A DNA stretch of 64,000 bases from JAUASW01 sp036880965 (GTDB taxonomy: Bacteria; Pseudomonadota; Gammaproteobacteria; Burkholderiales; Burkholderiaceae_C): assembly GCF_036880965.1 (NCBI RefSeq), contig NZ_JBAJMV010000002.1:1-64000 (forward strand), given 5' to 3'. A program made the translations under genes and the position numbers. Every line of letters begins with the position of its first letter. The stretch's first letter is position 1. Below, piece by piece: positions 1 to 7,327 of the stretch. The notes beneath the pieces were generated by a model. The model was given only the letters and a program-made list of their open reading frames with translations. It was not told the origin of the DNA and did no database searches.

Positions 1-2
1 TG

Positions 3-104
3 GTTGTCGTGGCCTGCATGCACAAGCTCCTGGCCATCGCCTACGGCGTTCTGAAGTCCAAGAAGCCCTTTGACCCCGCCCACGGGACAGCACTGGCTGC
101 TTGA
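3..104 (+). CDS. IS110-family transposase, C-terminal fragment (cut by window edge)
   Basis: The open frame runs in from the window edge and ends at TGA 102–104, leaving 33 residues. The tail contains ACMHKLLAIAYGVLKSKKPFD, which resembles the extreme C-terminus of IS110-family (DEDD/serine-type) transposases, where a basic KLL segment is followed by a PFD tail. Only the tip is visible, so whether the element is intact cannot be judged. IS110-type elements lack conventional long terminal inverted repeats, and none is apparent at its 3' side. Assignment rests on resemblance of a short tail only. Confidence 0.65.
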   Translation, partial: VVVACMHKLLAIAYGVLKSKKPFDPAHGTALAA

Positions 105-196
105 CTCAAGACGGTGTCTTTACTTCGCTGCGGGACACCCACTGCCGTCCTGATCCGCAGCAGCGTGGCCTGCGCCTGGTGGCATTCGAAGGTCCG

Positions 197-298
197 GCCA
201 AGGGCGTCGGGTGAGGGGCGCAGCGAGGTAAAGGAGGAGGAGCGGGCGGAGCCCGATCCGGGGGACAGGAGCGGAGTCCCTCACCCGATGGCCTTGGC
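197..298. repeat. GC-rich imperfect inverted repeat, REP-like
   Basis: Arms of 21 bases at 197–217 (GCCAAGGGCGTCGGGTGAGGG) and 278–298 match as reverse complements at 19 of 21 positions. They enclose a 60-base purine-rich interior. The structure lies between the transposase tail and the protease terminator. Apart from it I see no gene or clear signal in 105–369; the frames that stay open there have no family resemblance and atypical composition. It could be a REP-type repeat, an IS target site or an IS end. Confidence 0.6.
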
Positions 299-369
299 AG
301 CGCAAACGGCCTTCTGGCAAACGGCTGCTACGTGCCGGTTGGCGTCTTCCCAGAAGATCGACGAAGAAC

Positions 370-396
370 AAAAAAAGGGGCGCCCGCGGGCGCCCC
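370..396 (-). terminator. Intrinsic terminator of the M4 protease gene
   Basis: On the minus strand a perfect self-complementary stem GGGGCGCCCGCGGGCGCCCC (377–396) is followed by seven T residues. It lies 21 bases after the protease stop codon. Confidence 0.85.
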
Positions 397-417
397 AATT
401 CATTCAGGCGTGGAGTA

Positions 418-1980
418 TCAGTTGACGCCGACAGCCGACCAGGCGGCTGCGACCGCGTTGGACTGCGTGGAGCCGGCGCCATAGAGGTCGTTGGCGGCCG
501 AGATGGCGGCGGCGCGGGCACCCGCGTAGTTGGTGCTCGAGGTCATCTTGACCGTCAGCGCGCGGTACCAGATCTTGGCGGCAGCGTCGCGGCCGATGCC
601 GCTCAGCGAGCCGCTGCCGGTGGCCACGCGGGTGTTGCCGGCCACGCAGGTCGGGCTGGCGCCCAAGCTGCTGTTCGTGCCTTCGGCCAGCAGGTAGAAC
701 CAGTGGTTGGCCGGGCCCGAGCTGTAGTGAACGTCCAGGCTGCCCAGGCCCGAGTACCAGCAGTCGGCCGAGGCGCCGTCGGCACTGGGCTTCATCATGT
801 TGCGCAGGAAGGCCTTGCTGATCATCACCTTCTCGCCGATCAGGTAGTCGCCGGCATCGTTGGCGTTGTTCGCGTAGAACTCGACCATGGTGCCGAAGAT
901 GTCCGAAGTTGCTTCGTTCAGGCCACCGGATTCACCCGAGTAGGTCAGATTGGCACTGCGGCTGGTCACGCCGTGGGTCATCTCATGGCCGGCCACGTCG
1001 ATGGAGACCAGGGCTCGCAGGCTGCGGCCGTCGCCGTCGCCGTAGGTCATGCAGAAGCACGAGTCCGACCAGTAGGCGTTGGCGTAGCTGCGGTTGTAGT
1101 GAACCCGGTTGTAGGCGCCCTTGCCATCGTTGGCGATGCCGTTGCGACCGTGGACGATCTTGTAGTAGTCCCAGGTCAGCGCGGTGCCGTACTGGGCGTC
1201 GACGGCGGCCGAGGCGGTATCGCTGGTCAGGTTGTTGCCCCAGATGTTGTCGGTGTCGGTGAAGATCGTGCCGCCCTGGCTCTTGTTCTTCATGTTGATC
1301 GTGTAGGTGCTGCCGCGGCTTGGGTCGCGCAGCTCGTAGCCCCCCGTCACCGAATTCGTCGTCAGCACCACGTTGCCGCTGTACAGGCTCTTGCCCGTGC
1401 CATTGGCCGCGGCCGTGTGGATGTCGTTCCAGTTGTCGAGCAGATTGCCGGTGTCGGCCGACACGATGGCATGCTTCTCGAACGGCGTGCCGTCGGCGTC
1501 TTCGCCAACGACCAGCACGTCCCAGGCCAGCACCGGCATGTCGCCACGGGCATAGATCACCAGTTCGGGCGACTGGCCGTTGGCATCACCACCCAGGGCG
1601 GCCTTGGCAGCCTGCAGGGCCTGGCCTTGCTTGATGGCGGGCTTGAGCTCTGCCTTGGGCGCGCGCGTCAGGGTGCGGCGCATCTCGACCAGGGTGCCGT
1701 TGCGGTCCGAGCGCACGATCATGTCGCCGCCGATCACGCGCAGGCCCTTGTACTTGCGATCGAAGCGCACATGCTCGCTGCCATCGGCATCGACCACGAT
1801 GTCGCGCAGGCTGTAGGCCTGGTCGTTGTCGTCCAGGCTGTAGCCGGGGAAATTCTTGATGTGGCCCAGGGCCCTGCCTTCGGCATTGGCCTTGTCGGCG
1901 TGGGCGCTGAGGGGCGCAAGGGCGAGGGTGAGGAGGGCCAGGGCGACGCTGGAGAGCGCAGGCGAACGACGTGCTTTCAT
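418..1980 (-). CDS. Secreted M4 family (thermolysin-like) metallopeptidase
   Basis: Zinc endopeptidase predicted to be exported and self-processed (520 aa). Residues 1–28 form a Sec signal peptide ending AHA. About 30–180 form the FTP/PepSY inhibitory propeptide. The catalytic M4 domain has HEMTH at 332–336, the third zinc ligand E356 in GGLNEATSD (20 residues after the second His, as in thermolysin) and the transition-state His at about 418 in LDVHYSSG. The C-terminal helical domain ends YGAGSTQSNAV...AVGVN, typical of the family. An in-frame ATG lies 10 codons upstream (2010), but the start at 1980 has a GGAGA ribosome site and gives a cleaner signal peptide. It stands alone, with its own terminator. 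It resembles vibriolysin/elastase-type secreted proteases; the substrate is unknown. Confidence 0.93.
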   Translation of the reverse strand: MKARRSPALSSVALALLTLALAPLSAHADKANAEGRALGHIKNFPGYSLDDNDQAYSLRDIVVDADGSEHVRFDRKYKGLRVIGGDMIVRSDRNGTLVEMRRTLTRAPKAELKPAIKQGQALQAAKAALGGDANGQSPELVIYARGDMPVLAWDVLVVGEDADGTPFEKHAIVSADTGNLLDNWNDIHTAAANGTGKSLYSGNVVLTTNSVTGGYELRDPSRGSTYTINMKNKSQGGTIFTDTDNIWGNNLTSDTASAAVDAQYGTALTWDYYKIVHGRNGIANDGKGAYNRVHYNRSYANAYWSDSCFCMTYGDGDGRSLRALVSIDVAGHEMTHGVTSRSANLTYSGESGGLNEATSDIFGTMVEFYANNANDAGDYLIGEKVMISKAFLRNMMKPSADGASADCWYSGLGSLDVHYSSGPANHWFYLLAEGTNSSLGASPTCVAGNTRVATGSGSLSGIGRDAAAKIWYRALTVKMTSSTNYAGARAAAISAANDLYGAGSTQSNAVAAAWSAVGVN

Positions 1981-2149
1981 GGGGACTGTCTCCGTATGGT
2001 GGGTTTCCATGCTTGTGCCGTGCCGCCCGATAGGGGGGCTTGTTCAAGCTATGACTTTTGGCACCGTGCGACTATCGCTCGCGCGACGACGTCCCGCCAT
2101 CCAGCCCAACCCTGTCGGTGGAGCTCCCGCTTGCAAAAGTTTCTGGATC

Positions 2150-2169
2150 CTGGTTATCGATGAATAACC
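2150..2169. promoter_or_regulatory. Inverted repeat in the protease upstream region
   Basis: TGGTTAT and ATAACCA (2150–2156, 2163–2169) are perfect inverted arms around a 6-base spacer. They lie in an AT-rich island (about 2130–2190) inside the 322-base gap 1981–2302 that separates mnmC from the protease gene. This is where a promoter and operator for the leftward protease gene would be expected. No convincing -35/-10 pair could be assigned. The rest of the gap (2190–2302), just downstream of the mnmC stop, shows nothing recognisable. Confidence 0.4.
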
Positions 2170-2302
2170 AAAACATATGGATACATACCAGTTCAGCGCC
2201 GCATGAAGATGCCGCAGGCGCCAGGCAGGCGGCCCGACTGCTCGCGCAGGCTTTCGGCTGCCGCTGTGGGCTCTTCGATGCACGCGCGTGCGACAGGCCT
2301 TG

Positions 2303-4201
2303 TCAGGACAGGGTCTTGCGCATCTGTCGGACCCGGAAGCGGGCCGGGTCGATGGCGTCGAGCAAGCCGGCTTCCAGAGGCAGCGGCGCACCGGTGAGCA
2401 GCGCGGCAGCGACCTGGCCGCACAGGGCCGCCCAGGTGATGCCACGTGATCCAAGTGCGGTGCACAAGACCAGGCCGGGCAGGCGCGGCAGGAAGCGAGG
2501 CTGGTCGTCACGACCCTGGTAGTCGGGCACAGGCAGGCCGCCGACCAAGGGCAGACGGTCCGGTGCGAGCAGCCGCCAGCCGACGCGACCAGCCAGGGCA
2601 GTTCGTGGCCTCTCGGCAAGGCCAGCCAGGGCAGCCCACTGCGCAAGGTTCTGATCCTGATCGGCCTGGCGCAATGCGGGGTCCGGGTCCTCGTCCTGCG
2701 TGGTCGCGCCACAGAAGACGCCGCCCCTGCCATCGGCCAGCGCATAGCCGGCACCCGCCACGGGCAGCTGAGGCAGCGGCGAGGCCTCGGGCAGATGGCT
2801 CAACTGGCCGCGCTGCCGGCTGAGCGGCAGGCCGGGGGCCAGGTCCTGCAGCAGGGGCAGTGCAGCATGACCGCCGGCCAACACCAGGGCTGGCGCCTCG
2901 CCAAGCAGGCGGCCGTCCGCATCGAATGCCTGCCAGCCCCGTTGTTCTTCAAGGGCGACGCGCGCCACCGTGCAATGGGTCCGCACCGGGGTGTCGGCGA
3001 GCAAGGCGCGCACCAGAGCCTGCGGCGGCAGCGCGCCGCCGTGCGGGTAGAACCAGGCTGGCTGCTTGAGCGGCAAGCCGCAGCGCCGGGCGGCTTCTTC
3101 GCTGGAGAGGGCCTGCACATAGTCAGGAGGCAGGCCCAGGCGCGCAATCTGCGCCTGCATGCGAGCGAGATCGCGCTCCAGCTCCAGGCGTAGCAGGCCG
3201 CGCTGCATGCCGGCAATCGGCAAACTCTCCAGCAAGGCAGAGGTGGCCAGTGCCGCTGCGCGGTTGAAGCGGGCGTGCAGGCCATCGTCAGGATTGAGCG
3301 TGCCATGGAACAACCCTGCCGGATTGCCCGAAGCTTCCTGTGCCGGTCCGGCGTGCGCGTCGAGCACGGTGCATGCAATGCCCAGAGCTCGCAGCGCATG
3401 CGCGCAGGCCGCGCCTGCCAGGCCGGCGCCGACGATCAAGGCCTCGCGGGCATGTGGCGCCAGCGGCGCGCGGCCAGCCGGCCTTTGCTGCTCGTAGCGC
3501 GGCGCGAAGCGTGCTGTCGTCATATGCCATTTCGGCGGCAGGCCCGGCCTTTTCTTGACCTCGAAGCTGGCTGCGCGCAGCGCCTGCCGCACAGGGCCGG
3601 CACTGCACCAGCTGGCCAGCGTGCTGTCCGGCCTGGCCAGGCGGCCCAGGAGCTTCAAGGTGTAGGGGTCCCACATCTCAGGGTTGCCGGCCAGCGCAAA
3701 GCCGTCGAGATAGATGGCGTCGACCTCGGCCACCAGTTCTGAGAGCCAAGGTCTCACATCACCCAGCGCCAGCAGCAGCTCCACGCGGCCATGCTCGAAC
3801 ACCAGCCGATGCAGGTTGGGCGTCAAGGGCGGCCATTGCGCCAGCAGCTGCTCGGCCAGCCGGGGCTCGCTGGAACCTTGGTGGGCGCGACTCAGGTCCT
3901 CGCGGCGCAGCGGGTGCTTCTCGATACTGATGAACACCAGGCGCTCGCTGCGCTGCGGGTCGGCCAGCCAGGCCGCCCAGGTGGCAATGAAGTTGTTGCC
4001 CAGGCCGAAGCCGGTTTCCAGGATCACGAAGCGGCGGCTGCCCTGCCACCGGCCTGGCAGACCATTGCCGCCCAGAAAGGTGTGGCGGGCCTGATCGAAC
4101 GCCCCGGACTTGCTGTGGTAGACGTCGCCATAGTCCGGCGCCTGTGGCGTCTCTGGCGTAGAGAAGTCGACCCGGGCCGGGACGATGGGAACGGTCTTCA
4201 T
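2303..4201 (-). CDS. mnmC: Bifunctional tRNA 5-methylaminomethyl-2-thiouridine biosynthesis protein MnmC
   Basis: Completes the mnm5(s2)U modification of wobble uridine 34. The C-terminal FAD oxidoreductase removes the carboxymethyl group from cmnm5U and the N-terminal SAM methyltransferase methylates the resulting nm5U. The 632 residues match the fused form. The N-terminal half carries PDYGDVYHSKSGAFDQARHTF and the SAM-binding ETGFGLGNNF. The oxidase half starts near residue 250 with the FAD fingerprint IVGAGLAGAACAHAL and includes the conserved EASGNPAGLFHG. The start ATG overlaps the stop of the DUF4010 gene (ATGA), so it is the last gene of a translationally coupled four-gene operon. Confidence 0.95.
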   Translation of the reverse strand: MKTVPIVPARVDFSTPETPQAPDYGDVYHSKSGAFDQARHTFLGGNGLPGRWQGSRRFVILETGFGLGNNFIATWAAWLADPQRSERLVFISIEKHPLRREDLSRAHQGSSEPRLAEQLLAQWPPLTPNLHRLVFEHGRVELLLALGDVRPWLSELVAEVDAIYLDGFALAGNPEMWDPYTLKLLGRLARPDSTLASWCSAGPVRQALRAASFEVKKRPGLPPKWHMTTARFAPRYEQQRPAGRAPLAPHAREALIVGAGLAGAACAHALRALGIACTVLDAHAGPAQEASGNPAGLFHGTLNPDDGLHARFNRAAALATSALLESLPIAGMQRGLLRLELERDLARMQAQIARLGLPPDYVQALSSEEAARRCGLPLKQPAWFYPHGGALPPQALVRALLADTPVRTHCTVARVALEEQRGWQAFDADGRLLGEAPALVLAGGHAALPLLQDLAPGLPLSRQRGQLSHLPEASPLPQLPVAGAGYALADGRGGVFCGATTQDEDPDPALRQADQDQNLAQWAALAGLAERPRTALAGRVGWRLLAPDRLPLVGGLPVPDYQGRDDQPRFLPRLPGLVLCTALGSRGITWAALCGQVAAALLTGAPLPLEAGLLDAIDPARFRVRQMRKTLS

Positions 4202-5031
4202 GCCAGCAGCACGAGGCCTGCCGCGCAGGCGGAGCCGGCGAGCGCCATCAGCACCCAGCGGGCAAACGCCCAGCCACCACCGATGCAGGCAATGAGGCTG
4301 CGACTCAGGCTGTTGCAGGCGATCGCGAGGATCACGCCTTGCTGAAGCTGCTGCAGCCCGATCTGGCCCGAGGCTTCCAGCGCCGCGAGTGTGGCGACCG
4401 GTGCATGCGCATCACCCAGCCCAGCGAGCGCCACCGCGCCAAACAGGCCCTGTGAGCCAAAGCGCTGTTGGGCCGCATTGACCAGGGTTGCGACCAGCAG
4501 GAGCAGGCCCGCGACCAGCAGCGTTTCGCGCAGCTGCAGCGGTGCCCGCTTGGCGCGCGGGTTGACGCGAGCGCGCTTGCCGCTTCGCCGTGCCAGCCAG
4601 GCGCCCACGGTGCCTGCCACAAGCAGCCCGGCCAGGGCCGCAGGAGCGAAGGCGAAAGCGGCGGCGGGCGCCAGCAGCATGAGCATCAGAAAGGCCTGCA
4701 ACCAGGTGGCGGCGGTGGACATCACCGCGCCTGCTGCGCAGGCCTGGGCAAGCTCGGGCTCGCGCCGGGCGTGGCGGCCCATCGAGGCAATCGTGGCGGT
4801 GCTGGACACCAGGCCCGAGATCAGCCCGGCCACCGCCAAGCCAAGCTGAGGACCGAGGCGCTCCAGCGCCACCTGTCCCAGCGTCTGCAGTGTCAGTATC
4901 AGCAGCAAGAGCCCGAGCAAGGCGCGCGGGCTCATGCCGGCAAGCCAGGGCAAGGGTTCGGTGGGAAGCAGGGCGGCGACCAGCAGGCCGCCTGCCAGGA
5001 TCAGCAGCGGAAACAGAAGCTCGCGTTTCAC
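4198..5031 (-). CDS. DUF4010 family integral membrane protein
   Basis: A 277-residue, very hydrophobic protein with about eight predicted membrane segments. The sequence GLISGLVSSTATIASMGRHAR followed by A-x-A-A...MSTAATWLQ is characteristic of the DUF4010 domain. In many relatives this domain is the C-terminal half of a longer protein whose N-terminal half is MgtC-like; here only the DUF4010 part is present. GTG at 5031 is chosen because it overlaps the TGA of the upstream nuclease gene (GTGA). An ATG at 5073 would extend it 14 codons into that gene. Function is unknown; transport across the inner membrane is a guess from topology. Confidence 0.8.
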   Translation of the reverse strand: MKRELLFPLLILAGGLLVAALLPTEPLPWLAGMSPRALLGLLLLILTLQTLGQVALERLGPQLGLAVAGLISGLVSSTATIASMGRHARREPELAQACAAGAVMSTAATWLQAFLMLMLLAPAAAFAFAPAALAGLLVAGTVGAWLARRSGKRARVNPRAKRAPLQLRETLLVAGLLLLVATLVNAAQQRFGSQGLFGAVALAGLGDAHAPVATLAALEASGQIGLQQLQQGVILAIACNSLSRSLIACIGGGWAFARWVLMALAGSACAAGLVLLA

Positions 5032-6389
5032 AGGTTCACGGTCTCCCCGTGCTGCGGCACGCGCACCGGCCAACCCAGCTCGTCCTGGATCCTGCTGCGC
5101 AAGGCATCGCTGGCCTCGGGTTCGCCATGCACGACGAAGACCTGGCTGGGCGGCTTCCTGAAGCCACGCATCCAGGCCATCAGGCCATCGGCATCGGCGT
5201 GACCCGAGAAGCCCTCCAAGTGGCTGATCTCGGCATTCACCGGCACGAACTCGCCCTGCATCTTGATCTCGCGGGCGCCCGCAATCAGCTTCGCCCCGCG
5301 CGTGCCGCCGACCTGGAAGCCGGGGAAGCAGATGTGATGCCGGGCCGATGGCGCCAGCGTGCGCAGGTAGTTCAGCACCCGTCCGCCCGTGGCCATGCCA
5401 CTGGCCGAGATGACGATGGCGCTGCGCCGTGCGACCTCGGCTGCCAGCTTCATCGACTCGGGCGCCTTGGCCACCAGATGGACGCCGTCGGTCAGGCGGC
5501 GCAGTTCGGCCGCGCTGATGCGCAGCAGGCGGCCATTCTTGAGCGTGATCTCGGTGGCTTCGCGGGCCATCGGGCTGTCCAGATAGATGGGCAGATCGGC
5601 CGGAATCTCACCTTGCGCGCGCAGGCGCTGGATGACCAGCAGCAGCACCTGTGCACGGCCGATGGCAAAGCTGGGCAGCAAGAGGCTGCCGCCGCGCTGC
5701 AAGGTGCGGCGCACCACTTGCGCCAGCGCCTGCTCGAGGTCTTGCGCCGGATGCAGGCGGTTGCCATAGGTCGATTCGATCAGCAGCACATCGGCCTCCT
5801 CCAGCGGCTGCGGTGGGGGCATCAGCAGGTCATTGCTGCGGCCCAGATCGCCGGAGAACACCAGGGTCTTGCCGCCGCTCTTGATGCTGATCGAACTGGC
5901 GCCCAGCAGATGACCCGCCGGCGTGAAACGGATTTCGCTGCCGCCCAGCTTGAGCCGGCCGTCGCGCGGCAGTCCCACGAAATGGGCCAGCGCGCGCTGC
6001 GCGTCCTTGATCGTGTAGAGCGGCAAGGCCTTCTCATGGCGCGAGCTGCCGATGCGGTTGGCGCGGCGAGCGTCTTCTTCCTGCAGGTGGGCGCTGTCGG
6101 CCAGCAGCACCTCGCAGAGCTCGCGAGTAGCCCCGGTCGAGAAGATCTGGCCGTGGAAGCCCTGGCGCACCAAGGCCGGTATGTAGCCGCTGTGGTCCAG
6201 GTGCGCGTGCGAGAGCAGCACCGCGTCGATGGACACGGGCGCCACGCCCATGGGAGCCCAGTTGCGCTCGCGCAGCATCTTGTAGCCCTGGAACAGGCCG
6301 CAATCGAGCAGCAGGCGCTTGTCGCCGGTGTCGAGCAGGTGACGCGAGCCGGTGACGCTGTCGGCAGCGCCGAGGAAGGTCAGTTTCAT
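5028..6389 (-). CDS. Beta-CASP metallo-beta-lactamase-fold ribonuclease (CPSF73/YSH1-like)
   Basis: A 453-residue protein with the metallo-beta-lactamase fold plus beta-CASP insertion, a combination characteristic of RNA (rarely DNA) nucleases. Visible motifs are LLLDCGLFQG near residue 30, the zinc motif HAHLDHSG near 60, TPAGHLLGA, FSGDLGR, the beta-CASP motifs IESTYGNR, LPSFAIGRAQ and ISASGMATGGR, and the final histidines in GFSGHAD and FVVHGEPEA. All expected metal ligands appear present. The start ATG at 6389 overlaps the previous gene's TGA (ATGA). The open frame extends upstream of 6389 only because it overlaps the preceding gene. Bacterial relatives are often annotated as exonuclease or RNA-processing MBL; the substrate here is unknown. 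Confidence 0.9.
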   Translation of the reverse strand: MKLTFLGAADSVTGSRHLLDTGDKRLLLDCGLFQGYKMLRERNWAPMGVAPVSIDAVLLSHAHLDHSGYIPALVRQGFHGQIFSTGATRELCEVLLADSAHLQEEDARRANRIGSSRHEKALPLYTIKDAQRALAHFVGLPRDGRLKLGGSEIRFTPAGHLLGASSISIKSGGKTLVFSGDLGRSNDLLMPPPQPLEEADVLLIESTYGNRLHPAQDLEQALAQVVRRTLQRGGSLLLPSFAIGRAQVLLLVIQRLRAQGEIPADLPIYLDSPMAREATEITLKNGRLLRISAAELRRLTDGVHLVAKAPESMKLAAEVARRSAIVISASGMATGGRVLNYLRTLAPSARHHICFPGFQVGGTRGAKLIAGAREIKMQGEFVPVNAEISHLEGFSGHADADGLMAWMRGFRKPPSQVFVVHGEPEASDALRSRIQDELGWPVRVPQHGETVNL

Positions 6390-7063
6390 GTCGTAGATCC
6401 CAGGTCCAGAAGTTCGCCGGATTCCAGCACGGACAGGGCCGGGCCGGGCTGAGCCATCGCAAGTCTGAGTGCGCGGGCCACGGTCCGGGCCTCGATTGGC
6501 CGCCAGCGCTTGGGAATGAGGCCGGAGAACGGGCCGCTGAGCCGGCTGGCCCAGCGTTCGCCGGCGCGTTCGGGCTGGCCCAGGGCCGCTCGGTCGCCGA
6601 GCAAAAGGGAAGGGCGCGCGATCACCAGGCGCTCGAAGCCCAGCTCGCGCAGGCCGCTTTCCATCTCGCCCTTGATGCGGTTGTAGAAGACGCTTGAACC
6701 TGGGCTGGCACCCAGGGCCGACACCACGGCGCAACGCCTGGCGCCGGCCTGGCGTGCTGCACGCGCGGTGTTCAGCACGGCATCCAGGTCAACGGCCTTG
6801 AAGGCTTGCTGCGAACCGGCCTGCTTGATCGTCGTGCCCAGGCAGATGAAGACGGCATCAGGCGCAGGCAGCCGCGCTGCAAGATCGCGCGCGCCGAAAT
6901 CGACGCAGTGCTGGCTCAGCCGGTCACTGGGGGGCAGGTCTTGCCTTTCGCGCCGCATCAGCGCTTCAACGTACAAGGGCTGGCTCAGCAATTCGTCCAG
7001 CAGTGCTCGGCCGACGAGGCCCCCTGCGCCAGCCAGCCAGACGCGGTGCGATAGATGTGTCAT
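6386..7063 (-). CDS. NAD(P)H-binding Rossmann protein (atypical SDR, TIP30/HTATIP2-like)
   Basis: A 225-residue short-chain dehydrogenase-like protein. The N-terminus WLAGAGGLVGRALLDEL is the dinucleotide-binding GxxGxxG. A YNRIK (Y-x3-K) pair preceded by SALGAS forms the potential catalytic triad. VFICLGTTIKQAGS is typical of the nucleoside-diphosphate-sugar epimerase/HTATIP2-like subgroup. It is the first gene of the ATGA-coupled operon with the beta-CASP nuclease, DUF4010 protein and mnmC. The substrate is not predictable. The 264 bases upstream (7064–7327) contain the rhlE terminator and no intact gene. Confidence 0.8.
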   Translation of the reverse strand: MTHLSHRVWLAGAGGLVGRALLDELLSQPLYVEALMRRERQDLPPSDRLSQHCVDFGARDLAARLPAPDAVFICLGTTIKQAGSQQAFKAVDLDAVLNTARAARQAGARRCAVVSALGASPGSSVFYNRIKGEMESGLRELGFERLVIARPSLLLGDRAALGQPERAGERWASRLSGPFSGLIPKRWRPIEARTVARALRLAMAQPGPALSVLESGELLDLGSTT

Positions 7064-7276
7064 GGGGCCGGATCTTAGGGCGAAGCCATCTCTCCGCCGT
7101 GTGGCGCGGGCCGTACCCTTCTTACCCTGGCCGGGTGGGTCAGCCGAAGGCCAGCACGATGTCCCAGGTCAGGACCATGGCATTGCGCTCCTGCGTGCCG
7201 CTGACGTCAATCGGCCTGGCGATCAGCGTGCTGCGGCCCTGCGGTTCAGGTGGCGCGACGACTGCAGTTCCAAATG

Positions 7277-7307
7277 AAAAGGCCCCAAGCGGTAAGCCAG
7301 GGGCCTT
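7277..7307 (-). terminator. Intrinsic terminator of rhlE
   Basis: Minus-strand stem AAGGCCCC/GGGGCCTT (7279–7286 with 7300–7307) with a 13-base loop, followed by TTTT-rich sequence. It is 21 bases past the rhlE stop. Confidence 0.8.
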
Positions 7308-7327
7308 GCTGGTGATGCGTTGAAGAC

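Noticed and set aside
703..2163. 486-codon plus-strand frame over the protease gene
   Set aside because: Antisense to the M4 protease, whose motifs are all in place.
2193..2465. 90-codon minus-strand frame past the mnmC stop
   Set aside because: Mostly overlaps mnmC in another frame; the 30-residue part beyond the stop has no family resemblance. A frameshifted mnmC tail was considered, but MnmC already has its normal length.
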